Positions 1-7,631 of a stretch of 11,398 nucleotides of DNA are shown here, piece after piece. The notes beneath the pieces are model-generated. The model did not search any database, was not told the DNA's origin, and was given only the letters and a program-made list of their open reading frames with translations. Position 1 is the first letter of the stretch. Every line of letters starts with the position of its first letter. The stretch comes from Scybalocola_A sp900557175. GTDB lineage: Bacteria > Bacillota > Clostridia > Lachnospirales > Lachnospiraceae. The position numbers and the translations under genes are program-made. The stretch lies in contig CALADH010000055.1 in the NCBI GenBank assembly GCA_937890745.1, forward strand, positions 1 to 11,398, read 5' to 3'.

Positions 1-160
1 CCGAGCCTGTGTCTGAGCGAAGCGAGTTTTGGCGAATGCCGTCCATAGACGCGCGGCGCTCATAGAAATTCGTAGCGTGTCACCAGAAATGATATGCCGC
101 CCCTGCGCGTGAGATAATGGCAACAAAGTTTCCAATATGCTAAGTCGACAAACCTCAATT
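1..160. other. gene-free segment, GC-rich in its first ~110 bases
   Basis: I see no convincing coding frame, RNA gene or ribosome binding site here. The first ~110 bases are visibly richer in G and C than the AT-rich stretch that follows, and contain short repeated words (GAGCGAAGCGAG, GCGCGGCGC). It lies beyond the terminator of the minus-strand operon, so it is probably intergenic or part of a feature extending leftward. It could be a dispersed intergenic repeat, but one copy cannot show that. Confidence 0.4.
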
Positions 161-190
161 TAAAAAGGCACCCCATTCAGGTGCCTCCTT
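161..190 (-). terminator. rho-independent terminator of the fab/acc/PHP operon
   Basis: Read on the minus strand, AGGCACC and GGTGCCT form a perfect 7-bp stem around a 7-base loop (166-186), followed directly by a run of T (162-166). It begins about 28 bases after the stop codon of the PHP-domain gene and is the first convincing terminator downstream of the cluster, so it probably ends the whole transcript. On the plus strand the stem is not followed by a T-run, so it should act in one direction only. Confidence 0.85.
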
Positions 191-214
191 ATAGATATTT
201 CGATTTTACTATAT

Positions 215-1570
215 TTAATTTCCGAAAAATTTATGTGCGTAGTTTTCGACCCTGTCCTTTATCATTTCAAGGATTGGCACGACGTTTTCATCACCACATA
301 TATAGTCTTTCATCAGCTGTCCCTGCTGGGCGCAGATGCTGTCATGGACAGGAAAATATGTATCCAGTAAATATCTGCAGTATTTTACAATACGATAGCG
401 TCCGTAAACACGATAATCTTCTTTCGGATAATCATCTACAGCGACACATTTGTAATCTTTGATATTTTTTACAAGCGCCTCAAAGCTGTCATCTTCCGAT
501 AATACAATCGTGCTGCTCTGTAAAAAGCATACCGGCGGCTCTGTGCCATGAGAATCACTTAAGCCTAAAACCGGAATCGTCCGCCCTTTCATCAGCTGAT
601 CCTCATAAAAAGCAATCTGCATATTATTTTCACGAACGCTCTGCCCGCCCAAAAGCTCAAAAGCATCATAGACCTGATGCTCAAAAAGATAATCGGTCAC
701 TGTATCGCGCATATTGTAAGCCATGTTAATCCAGTGCGGATGCACTAAAACAGCAAGGCCGCCGCCGCTTTTAATCTGTCCGGCAATCCAAAGCCGTCTT
801 GCAATATCAAGCCGCTCTGCCTCATCTGAAATTTCTGTCAAACCGGCTTTGATTTCATCAATCGCCCGGTCACATTCTTCTTTATTTTCAAGATAATATT
901 CATTGACGCTGAATGAGCCGCCAAAGTTAATCACATGAATATAGCCGCCCGGCTCGTGGACTTCCTCGCCCGGATAAAATTTTATGCCGACCGGAATATT
1001 TTTAAATGCTTCCATTAATTTTAAAGACGGAAAATATTTGTGATGATCGGTCTGCGCCATAAAGTCAAACCCGGCCTTCCGGTAATTTGCCGCAACAAAT
1101 TCCGGAGCCTCACGCCCATCGGAATAATGTGAATGGACATGCATATCCCCCTTATATGCACGAAGGCCGTATAAATCTTCATCCACCGCATAAATCCTAA
1201 GCCTGAGCTTCTGACTTTCGCTGTTATTTTCCTCCACGGCAAGAATATATTCCTGCTCGCGTGCAAATGTATAGCTGAATTTGAGCCCGCCGTCTTCAGT
1301 GATCTCTGGAACAACCGACGGATAATTCTGCCATCCAAGAGGCTCAATACTTTCCTCCATCGGCAAAATATATATTTTGTAAGCTGTATTCTTATCCAAA
1401 GCAACATAATCACGCGCATACAGATGATTCCATTTTTCTGTCCAGCCCCAATTTCTGAAAGCACAGTCAAAGCGTGCATGACCGCCTTTAGGCTGAATAT
1501 ATATTTCTGTTTCTGTACCGGTTTTTACAACGCCCGGCCACACCGCATAATCAATCACTTCATTCATCAT
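215..1570 (-). CDS. PHP-domain metallohydrolase (CehA/McbA-like)
   Basis: A 451-residue protein. The N-terminal ~135 residues are a non-catalytic, probably beta-rich region. The PHP (polymerase and histidinol phosphatase) domain follows, with its metal-ligand motifs in order: HVHSHYSDG (H144, H146), TDHH (D175, H176), the GEEVH glutamates (~202-203), LVHPHW (H277, H279) and SDSH (D339, H341). The family hydrolyses phosphoesters or related bonds using bound metal ions. The layout resembles CehA/McbA-type proteins, but the substrate cannot be read from sequence. No signal peptide is visible, so it is probably cytoplasmic. I chose the ATG at 1570 because AGGAGG lies 6 bases upstream; an upstream in-frame TTG abuts the ribosome binding site and a second ATG at 1567 is also possible. 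It starts 39 bases after accA with no terminator between, so it is probably the last gene of the operon. A link to lipid metabolism is inference only. Confidence 0.85.
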   Translation of the reverse strand: MMNEVIDYAVWPGVVKTGTETEIYIQPKGGHARFDCAFRNWGWTEKWNHLYARDYVALDKNTAYKIYILPMEESIEPLGWQNYPSVVPEITEDGGLKFSYTFAREQEYILAVEENNSESQKLRLRIYAVDEDLYGLRAYKGDMHVHSHYSDGREAPEFVAANYRKAGFDFMAQTDHHKYFPSLKLMEAFKNIPVGIKFYPGEEVHEPGGYIHVINFGGSFSVNEYYLENKEECDRAIDEIKAGLTEISDEAERLDIARRLWIAGQIKSGGGLAVLVHPHWINMAYNMRDTVTDYLFEHQVYDAFELLGGQSVRENNMQIAFYEDQLMKGRTIPVLGLSDSHGTEPPVCFLQSSTIVLSEDDSFEALVKNIKDYKCVAVDDYPKEDYRVYGRYRIVKYCRYLLDTYFPVHDSICAQQGQLMKDYICGDENVVPILEMIKDRVENYAHKFFGN

Positions 1571-1609
1571 CAAAATCCTCCTCCGAATTTAGATTTATAA
1601 ATGCAAAAC

Positions 1610-2395
1610 TTAAAACTTTCTAAATCTTTCATACCGTTCTTTTTGGAGCTGTTCAGGCGTTTTGGCATCACATTCCATAAAAAAGCGATTTAAACCGCGG
1701 CGAAGCTTTTTAATCACTTCTTCACTTGTTTCCTCAGTAAGCAGTTCCCGTTCGCGGACAATTTTATCGACAACCTGAAGACTCTTAAGCTCCAAAGCCG
1801 TCATTTTCATAACCTCGGCAGCCTCATGAGCCCGCTTGCCGTCTTTCCACAAAATCGAAGCAAAGCCTTCCGGTGAAAGCACGGAATAAGTTGAATTTTC
1901 AAGCATCCATACCTCATTGGCAACCGCAAGGGCAAGGGCGCCGCCGCTGCCGCCCTCTCCGATTAAAATCGAAAGAATCGGCACCTTAAAGCCTGCCATT
2001 TCAAAAAGATTTCTTGCAATGGCTTCGCCCTGACCTCTTTCTTCGGCCTCCATGCCGCAAAAAGCGCCGGCTGTATCAACAAAGCAGACAATCGGCCGGT
2101 TAAATTTATCGGCCTGTTCCATCAATCTTAACGCCTTTCTGTACCCCTCAGGATTTGGCATACCAAAATTTCTGTAAACATTTTCCTTCACTGTGCGCCC
2201 CTTTTGTTCACCAATGACAGTCACAGGACGGCCGTTGAAAAATGCAAGGCCTCCGACAATCGCTTTATCATCACTGAAATGACGGTCACCGTGCAGCTCT
2301 GTGAAGTCATCAAAAAGCTGTTCAATATAAAACAGGCTTGTCGGTCGGTTTTGTCCTCTTGAAATACGGACTCTGTCCCATGCAGATAATGCCAT
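1610..2395 (-). CDS. accA: acetyl-CoA carboxylase carboxyltransferase, alpha subunit
   Basis: AccA pairs with AccD to transfer the carboxyl group from carboxybiotin on AccB to acetyl-CoA, giving malonyl-CoA in the cytoplasm. The sequence shows the family hallmarks ELHGDR, DDKAIVGG, NFGMPNPEGYRKALRL, AEERGQGEAIARNL, GEGGSGGALA and STYSVLSPEGFASILWK. At 261 residues it lacks the ~50-residue N-terminal extension of E. coli AccA (319), as is common in Clostridia, so this is not a truncation. The usual DTPGAYPG is DTAGAFCG here. I chose the ATG at 2395, with AAGGTG 7 bases upstream. An in-frame GTG at 2401 overlapping the accD stop is almost on top of that binding site and is less likely. Only 2 bases separate it from accD, which fits coupled translation of the two subunits. 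Confidence 0.95.
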   Translation of the reverse strand: MALSAWDRVRISRGQNRPTSLFYIEQLFDDFTELHGDRHFSDDKAIVGGLAFFNGRPVTVIGEQKGRTVKENVYRNFGMPNPEGYRKALRLMEQADKFNRPIVCFVDTAGAFCGMEAEERGQGEAIARNLFEMAGFKVPILSILIGEGGSGGALALAVANEVWMLENSTYSVLSPEGFASILWKDGKRAHEAAEVMKMTALELKSLQVVDKIVRERELLTEETSEEVIKKLRRGLNRFFMECDAKTPEQLQKERYERFRKF

Positions 2396-2397
2396 TG

Positions 2398-3342
2398 TCA
2401 CTCACCTTCTTCCTTTTTTTCTTCCGGCACATATGGACTATGGAGCACGATCAGACGATGCAGTACTTCCTTTAAATCCTTTCTTTCAACAATCGCATCA
2501 ATCAGACCATGCTCCAGCGCAAACTCTGCGCTTTGGAAACCTTTTGGCAGCTTCTGACATATTGTCTGCTCTATAACGCGCTGGCCGGCAAAACCAATAA
2601 GGCACTCCGGCTCCGCCAAAATCACATCGCCGAGCATGGCAAAGCTTGCTGTAACGCCGCCGGTTGTCGGATCTGTGAGCACTGAAAAATAAGGCAGCCC
2701 GGCATCGCTGTGACGCTTTAGTGCCGCACTTGTTTTTGACATCTGCATCAGAGAAATCATGCCCTCCTGCATTCTGGCACCGCCGGAACAGCAAAAAATA
2801 ATCACCGGCAATGAAAGTGCTGTCGCCCTTTCGATGGCACGGGTAATTTTTTCACCGACAATACTGCCCATACTGCCCATCATAAACCGTGAATCCATCA
2901 CTGCGATCACTGTATCCAAGCCATAAATTTTCCCGCGGCCTGTACATACTGCCTCATCAATTTTAAGCTCTTTTCTTAAAGCTTCTATTTTTTCAGGATA
3001 ACCGTCAAAATCAATCGGATTGACCGTTTCCATATCTGTATCCCACGGCTCAAAGGTGCCTTCATCGATTGTCATACGAATCCGGCTTTTTGCATAAACC
3101 CGGTGATACTTTCCGCACTGCGGACAGACAAAAAGATTTTCCTCAAAATCCGGACGGTACACTGTCTTTCTGCAAATCTTACACTTAATAAACAGTCCCT
3201 CCGGCACTGTCGGCTGGCTGCCGTCTGCTTCTTCATTGTCATAGACCGGCGCATTTTCTACTTCCTGCACATCCGAAGCTTCCTTTGCTTCTTCTAAAGA
3301 AACCGGCACATATTTTGTTTTTTTAAACATTCCTTTAAGCAT
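2398..3342 (-). CDS. accD: acetyl-CoA carboxylase carboxyltransferase, beta subunit
   Basis: The 314-residue beta subunit of the carboxyltransferase half of acetyl-CoA carboxylase. After a ~45-residue acidic, variable N-terminus comes a four-cysteine zinc ribbon (C54-x2-C57, C73-x2-C76) typical of AccD. The crotonase-fold carboxyltransferase domain follows, with SGGARMQEG, DPTTGGVTASFA and IGFAGQRVIEQT. It forms an alpha2-beta2 enzyme with AccA, encoded immediately downstream. The ATG at 3342 follows AAGGGG by 9 bases. A second in-frame ATG four codons on has a GGA directly against it, too close to serve as a start. The stop codon lies 2 bases before the accA ATG, and accC ends 15 bases upstream. 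Length and motifs are complete. Confidence 0.96.
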   Translation of the reverse strand: MLKGMFKKTKYVPVSLEEAKEASDVQEVENAPVYDNEEADGSQPTVPEGLFIKCKICRKTVYRPDFEENLFVCPQCGKYHRVYAKSRIRMTIDEGTFEPWDTDMETVNPIDFDGYPEKIEALRKELKIDEAVCTGRGKIYGLDTVIAVMDSRFMMGSMGSIVGEKITRAIERATALSLPVIIFCCSGGARMQEGMISLMQMSKTSAALKRHSDAGLPYFSVLTDPTTGGVTASFAMLGDVILAEPECLIGFAGQRVIEQTICQKLPKGFQSAEFALEHGLIDAIVERKDLKEVLHRLIVLHSPYVPEEKKEEGE

Positions 3343-3357
3343 CGTCCGCCGCCCCTT

Positions 3358-4698
3358 TTAACCTTTTATACGTTCAATAAATCCGGTATCAATATCACCG
3401 GATATAAATCCCGGATGATTAATAATTTCATACTGAAAATCAATATTTGTATCAACGCCCTGAACAATAAATTCGCCGAGAGCACTGCGCATCTTTTGAA
3501 TAGCTTCCTCTCTTGTGCGTCCCCTGACAATAAGCTTGGCGATCATTGAATCATAATAAGGCACAATCTCACAGCCTGCATAAATTGCAGTGTCAACACG
3601 GATGCCGTTGCCGCCCGGAATATGCACATCCTCAATGATACCCGGACACGGTCTGAAATTCTTTTCCGGATTTTCCGCATTGATCCGGCATTCAATGGCA
3701 TGACCGCTCACATGAACGTCATCCTGCGACAAGGACAATGCAAGTCCTGAGGCAATACGGATCTGCTCTTTAATAAGGTCTGTATCCGTCACCATCTCTG
3801 TCACCGGATGCTCAACCTGAATCCGCGTATTCATCTCCATAAAATAAAAATCTTTATTGGCATCAAGCAAAAATTCAATTGTCCCGGCATTTTCATAGCC
3901 GACAGCTTTTGCCGCCTTTACCGCAGCCATACCCATACGGCCGCGCAATGCTTCATCAATTGCCGCAGAAGGCGCTTCCTCAAGCACCTTTTGATGACGG
4001 CGCTGAATGGAACAGTCACGCTCGCCAAGATGAATGACATTGCCAAATTTATCAGCAAGAATCTGAAACTCAATATGACGCGGATTTACAATATACTTTT
4101 CAATATACATTGTATTATCGGCAAAAGCATTGACAGACTCCAGCTGAGCCATATGGAAATTTTCTTCAAAATCATCCGGGCCTTGAGATACTCTCATTCC
4201 CTTGCCGCCGCCGCCCGAAGATGCCTTAATCATCACCGGAAAACCGATGCCTTTTGCAATTTCGAGTGCACTTTTGGCGTCATATACAGGATCCTTTGTT
4301 CCCGGAATGACAGGCACACCGGCATTCATCATCGTCTGGCGCGCCTCAGATTTATTGCCCATCGCATGAATCAGCTTTGAAGACGGCCCGATAAACGTAA
4401 TATTACATTCCTCACACATTTCAACAAACTTTGTATTTTCAGATAAAAAACCAAAGCCCGGATGAATCGCATCCGCACCGCTGATAATTGTTGCGCTGAT
4501 AATATTTTCCATATTCAGATAGCTGTCCTTTGACGGCGCAGGGCCGATACATATTGCCTCGTCGGCAAGCTGCGTATGCAGCGCCTCCTCATCAGCCTTT
4601 GAATAAACAGCCACCGTTTCAATGCCCATCTCTCTGCACGCGCGGATAATCCTTACGGCAATCTCGCCTCTGTTGGCAATTAAAACTTTTTTAATCAT
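3358..4698 (-). CDS. accC: acetyl-CoA carboxylase, biotin carboxylase subunit
   Basis: AccC uses ATP and bicarbonate to carboxylate the biotin carried on AccB, the first half-reaction of malonyl-CoA synthesis. The 446-residue length matches single-domain biotin carboxylases. Visible motifs are IANRGEIAVRI (8-18), HPGFGFLSEN (79-88), the ATP-grasp glycine loop GGGGKGMRV (162-170), ERDCSIQRRHQKVLEEAPS (226-244), and the metal and biotin site including E276, E288, R292 and EHPVTE (296-301). It starts with ATG preceded by AGAGGTG, which falls within a 12-base gap after fabZ. There is no biotin-carrier or carboxyltransferase extension, so it is the fatty-acid-type AccC rather than pyruvate carboxylase; the neighbouring accB, accD and accA confirm this. 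Confidence 0.97.
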   Translation of the reverse strand: MIKKVLIANRGEIAVRIIRACREMGIETVAVYSKADEEALHTQLADEAICIGPAPSKDSYLNMENIISATIISGADAIHPGFGFLSENTKFVEMCEECNITFIGPSSKLIHAMGNKSEARQTMMNAGVPVIPGTKDPVYDAKSALEIAKGIGFPVMIKASSGGGGKGMRVSQGPDDFEENFHMAQLESVNAFADNTMYIEKYIVNPRHIEFQILADKFGNVIHLGERDCSIQRRHQKVLEEAPSAAIDEALRGRMGMAAVKAAKAVGYENAGTIEFLLDANKDFYFMEMNTRIQVEHPVTEMVTDTDLIKEQIRIASGLALSLSQDDVHVSGHAIECRINAENPEKNFRPCPGIIEDVHIPGGNGIRVDTAIYAGCEIVPYYDSMIAKLIVRGRTREEAIQKMRSALGEFIVQGVDTNIDFQYEIINHPGFISGDIDTGFIERIKG

Positions 4699-4710
4699 GA
4701 TGACACCTCT

Positions 4711-5139
4711 TTAGCCAATGGCAAATGTAAGCTCTGCCTCAGCCACTTTTTTATCGCCGTCATAGGCTACGGCCGCACCGATACCAATCGGCCCTTTCTG
4801 CTTAATAATCTCGACTTCCATGCGAAGCATTGTTCCCGGCACAACCTTATTTCTGAAACGTGCCTTATTAACACCGCCAAAAAATGCCAGTTTTCCTTTC
4901 ATCTCCGGCTGGCTTAAAATCACAATAGCGCCGACCTGAGCCATCGCCTCAATAATCAATACGCCCGGCATGACAGGCTCTGCCGGAAAATGGCCTGCAA
5001 AAAACGGTTCGTTGTATGTTACCGCTTTATAGCCGACAGCTTTTTTCCCATCCTCAATAATTTCAGCTCTGTCTACTAAAAGAAACGGCTGACGGTGAGG
5101 AATAATATCCATAATTTCTTTAATACCTAAAGTCGTCAT
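4711..5139 (-). CDS. fabZ: 3-hydroxyacyl-ACP dehydratase FabZ
   Basis: FabZ removes water from (3R)-hydroxyacyl-ACP to give trans-2-enoyl-ACP, the third step of each elongation cycle. The 142-residue protein has the hot-dog-fold signature: IPHRQPFLLVDR (13-24), the catalytic histidine in FFAGHFPAEPVMPG (H50), and the catalytic glutamate in VLIIEAMAQ (E64). Length and motifs are standard. It could isomerise as well as dehydrate, as FabN does in enterococci, but sequence alone does not separate these activities; no second fabZ or fabM is in the window. ATG is preceded by AAGGAAG, 11 bases after accB ends. Lying between accB and accC is the order common in Clostridia and lactic acid bacteria. 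Confidence 0.96.
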   Translation of the reverse strand: MTTLGIKEIMDIIPHRQPFLLVDRAEIIEDGKKAVGYKAVTYNEPFFAGHFPAEPVMPGVLIIEAMAQVGAIVILSQPEMKGKLAFFGGVNKARFRNKVVPGTMLRMEVEIIKQKGPIGIGAAVAYDGDKKVAEAELTFAIG

Positions 5140-5150
5140 ACTTATCTTCC

Positions 5151-5615
5151 TTACTTTACTCTGAATAATGGCTGGCCAAACTCAACCGCTTCCCCGTTTT
5201 TGACAAGGACTTCTGCAATTTCGCCGTCCACTTCACTTTCAATTTCATTCATCAGCTTCATCGCCTCAACAATACCGACAACATCGCCTTTTTTCACGAT
5301 ATCGCCTGCCTTTGCAAATGGTTCTGCTTCCGGAGAAGCCGCCGCATAAAATACGCCGACAAGCGGTGATGTAATTTCTTTAAAATCTTCCTTTGGCGCA
5401 CTCTGCACTTCCTGCATGGATGTCTGCGGCAGTTCTGCTTCCAGAGAAGCTGCCGGGCGCAGCGCCGGCACAACCTGAACCGGCGCTGTCACAGTCTGCA
5501 TCACACCATTATTTTTCTCAATGCTTATTTTTAAAGAGCCTTCCTCAATATTTAAAGATGTAATCGGTGCTTCCGAAACTTTATCAATTAACTGAATAAT
5601 CTTTTCAATATCCAT
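5151..5615 (-). CDS. accB: biotin carboxyl carrier protein of acetyl-CoA carboxylase
   Basis: AccB carries biotin between the AccC active site and the AccA-AccD carboxyltransferase. At 154 residues it has a typical N-terminal region (MDIEKIIQLID...), a flexible Ala/Pro/Glu-rich linker (~42-78), and a C-terminal biotinyl domain (~80-154) with EAMKLMN, where K120 is the expected biotinylated lysine. The domain includes the segment SPLVGVFYAAASPEAEPF (83-100), corresponding to the protruding thumb of acetyl-CoA carboxylase carriers. The frame stays open upstream into the end of fabF, but the start is the ATG at 5615: AAAGGA lies 9 bases before it and the protein then begins as known AccB proteins do. 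The gap from fabF is 13 bases. Confidence 0.96.
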   Translation of the reverse strand: MDIEKIIQLIDKVSEAPITSLNIEEGSLKISIEKNNGVMQTVTAPVQVVPALRPAASLEAELPQTSMQEVQSAPKEDFKEITSPLVGVFYAAASPEAEPFAKAGDIVKKGDVVGIVEAMKLMNEIESEVDGEIAEVLVKNGEAVEFGQPLFRVK

Positions 5616-5628
5616 TTTTAGCCATCCT

Positions 5629-6864
5629 TTACGCTTCAAACTTTTTAACAAGCAATGTCGCATTATGTCCGCCAAAGCCAAGTGAATTGCTCATTGCCAC
5701 ATTGACCGGCACATGAAGCCCCTCGCCCGGCACATAATTTAAGTCACATTCCTCATCTGCCTCACAAAGGCCGACAGTCGGATGAATATAGCCATCCTCA
5801 ATCGACTTGACACATGTGATAAACTCAACAGCACCCGCAGCGCCGAGTAAATGTCCGACCATCGATTTTGTCGAACTTACCGGTACATTGTAAGCCGCGT
5901 CACCGAGCGCCGCCTTAATGGCTCTCGTCTCAAACAAATCGTTATGATGTGTACTTGTACCGTGCGCATTAATGTAGCTGACTTCCTCCGGCGCAACGCC
6001 CGCTTCTTTCATCGCATTCATCATTGCTGTTGCGGCACCCATGCCGTCTTCTGCCGGTGATGTAATATGATATGCGTCGCTTGTGGCGCCGTAGCCTGCG
6101 ATTTCTGCAATAATATGCGCGTCTCTTGCTTTCGCATGCTCAAGGCTTTCAAGAACGACAATACCTGAACCCTCGCCCATTACAAAACCGCTTCTGTCCT
6201 TATCAAACGGAATTGATGCGCGTGCCGGATCTTCGGATGTTGTCAGCGCTGTCAGTGATGTAAAACCTGCGACACCTGTCGGACAAATGCAGCTTTCTGC
6301 ACCGCCGGCGATCATCACATCCGCATCACCGCACTGGATTGAACGGTATGCCTCGCCGATACAGTGGCTTCCTGTCGCACAGGCTGTCACAATATCAATA
6401 CATTTGCCTTTCATGCCATAATAAATTGAAATGTTTCCGGCTGCCATATTTGAAATAAACATCGGAATAAATAACGGCGATACTCTTGACGGTCCTTTTT
6501 CATTAAGCTTTAAAACTTCTCTCTCAAGAAGTGAAAGGCTGCCGACACCTGCGCCGACAGAAACGCCGACACGATAAGCATCTTCTTTTTCCATATCAAG
6601 GCCTGCCTGTGCAAGCGCCTCACCGGCCGCCGCTACTGCAAGCTGGGAAAAGCGCTCCATACGCTTTGCCGCCTTAAAATCAATATGCTCCTTTGCCACA
6701 AAGCCTTTAACCTCCGCAGCAAGCTTTACTTTATAATCTGTTGTATCAAATGTTGTAATCGGACCGATACCAACCTTGTTTTCCTTGACAGCTGCCCAAA
6801 AATCCTCAACCGTATTGCCAATCGGTGTAATGGCACCCATACCTGTAACAACGACTCTTTTCAT
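5629..6864 (-). CDS. fabF: beta-ketoacyl-ACP synthase II
   Basis: FabF condenses malonyl-ACP with acyl-ACP to extend the chain by two carbons. The 411-residue thiolase-fold protein has the Cys-His-His triad: the nucleophile in VTACATGSH (C162), NAHGTST (H301) and KSMVGHLLGAAG (K333, H338). The C-terminus contains the SNSLGFGGHNA glycine-rich motif. The Cys-His-His triad and 411-residue length fit FabF/FabB rather than FabH (Cys-His-Asn, ~320 residues). Two adjacent ATGs are possible; I prefer 6864 because AGGAGG is 7 bases upstream, compared with 4 for the ATG at 6867. It follows fabG by 11 bases. No fabB is present, so this may be the main elongating synthase. Confidence 0.96.
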   Translation of the reverse strand: MKRVVVTGMGAITPIGNTVEDFWAAVKENKVGIGPITTFDTTDYKVKLAAEVKGFVAKEHIDFKAAKRMERFSQLAVAAAGEALAQAGLDMEKEDAYRVGVSVGAGVGSLSLLEREVLKLNEKGPSRVSPLFIPMFISNMAAGNISIYYGMKGKCIDIVTACATGSHCIGEAYRSIQCGDADVMIAGGAESCICPTGVAGFTSLTALTTSEDPARASIPFDKDRSGFVMGEGSGIVVLESLEHAKARDAHIIAEIAGYGATSDAYHITSPAEDGMGAATAMMNAMKEAGVAPEEVSYINAHGTSTHHNDLFETRAIKAALGDAAYNVPVSSTKSMVGHLLGAAGAVEFITCVKSIEDGYIHPTVGLCEADEECDLNYVPGEGLHVPVNVAMSNSLGFGGHNATLLVKKFEA

Positions 6865-6875
6865 CATGTTTCCTC

Positions 6876-7619
6876 CTATCCCATGTACATGCCGCCATCG
6901 ACACTAATCGTCTGCCCTGTAATATACTTTGCAGCATCCGAAGCAAGGAATAAAACAAGCTGAGCCACATCCTCTGTCTGTCCTAAAACGCCCATCGGAA
7001 TTGACTGCATAATTGTATTTTTAGCATCCTCACTTAAAACATCTGTCATCTCTGTCTGAATAAATCCCGGCGCAACAGCATTGACTGTCACGCCGCGGCT
7101 TGCAAGTTCCCTGGCTGCCGACATTGTAAGCCCTATGACACCGGCTTTAGATGCCGCATAATTGAGCTGCCCTGCATTACCGCTTCTGCCGACAAAGGAA
7201 GACATGTTGATGATTCTGCCGCCGCGCTGCTTTAACATCTGTCTTGAGACATGACGGATGCAGTTAAAGCTGCCCTTTAAATTAATATTGATAACATCGT
7301 CAAAATCTGCCTCGCTCATACGCATCATCAGACCGTCTTTCGTAATGCCCGCATTGTTGACCAAAATATCAAGACGCTTATTTTCTTTAATAATGGCATC
7401 AATCATCGCTTTTGACGCCTCAAAATCTGCCACATTGCACTGATACGCCGCTGCGCTGCCGCCAAATGCCTCAATCTCAGCAACGACAGCTTTTGCAGAC
7501 GCTTCAGAGCCATTGTAATTGACAATGACCTTTGCACCGTTTTTTGCCAGTGTCAGCGCTATTTCACGGCCGATACCGCGGCTTGCGCCGGTTACCAAAG
7601 CCACTTTATTTTCTAACAT
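6876..7619 (-). CDS. fabG: 3-oxoacyl-ACP reductase
   Basis: FabG reduces 3-oxoacyl-ACP to (3R)-hydroxyacyl-ACP with NADPH. The 247-residue protein is a classical short-chain dehydrogenase: cofactor loop TGASRGIG (10-17), NNAG (88-91), and the catalytic set N113, S141, Y154 and K158 (YAASK). The C-terminal SVDGGMYMG is typical of FabG. Short-chain dehydrogenases are a broad family, but position between fabD and fabF, size and motifs make the assignment firm. ATG is preceded by GGAGG at 6 bases; fabD ends 12 bases upstream. Confidence 0.96.
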   Translation of the reverse strand: MLENKVALVTGASRGIGREIALTLAKNGAKVIVNYNGSEASAKAVVAEIEAFGGSAAAYQCNVADFEASKAMIDAIIKENKRLDILVNNAGITKDGLMMRMSEADFDDVININLKGSFNCIRHVSRQMLKQRGGRIINMSSFVGRSGNAGQLNYAASKAGVIGLTMSAARELASRGVTVNAVAPGFIQTEMTDVLSEDAKNTIMQSIPMGVLGQTEDVAQLVLFLASDAAKYITGQTISVDGGMYMG

Positions 7620-7631
7620 AGTTATCCTCCA

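Noticed and set aside
181..462. 93-residue plus-strand frame over the end of the PHP gene
   Set aside because: It starts inside the terminator stem and runs antisense to the PHP coding sequence; no binding site and no family resemblance.
1021..1479. 152-residue minus-strand frame inside the PHP gene
   Set aside because: It overlaps in another frame a protein with intact metal-site motifs; composition is rich in Arg, Ile and Trp. It is an out-of-frame shadow.
3808..4380. 190-residue open frame on the plus strand opposite accC
   Set aside because: It lies wholly antisense to a strongly conserved gene, its product is rich in His, Cys, Arg and Ile with no recognisable domain, and it has no convincing ribosome binding site. 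It is a shadow of accC.
5616..5681. Extended accB start giving a 176-residue protein
   Set aside because: The extra 22 residues overlap the end of fabF and do not resemble AccB; AAAGGA before the ATG at 5615 and the MDIEKI start decide for the shorter form.
7082..7093. Leu in place of His in the FabD nucleophile motif region as a sign of inactivation
   Set aside because: The GLSLG variant (encoded in fabD near 8277-8291, not at this position) is common in Firmicute FabD, and S90, R115 and H196 are all present, so the enzyme should be active.
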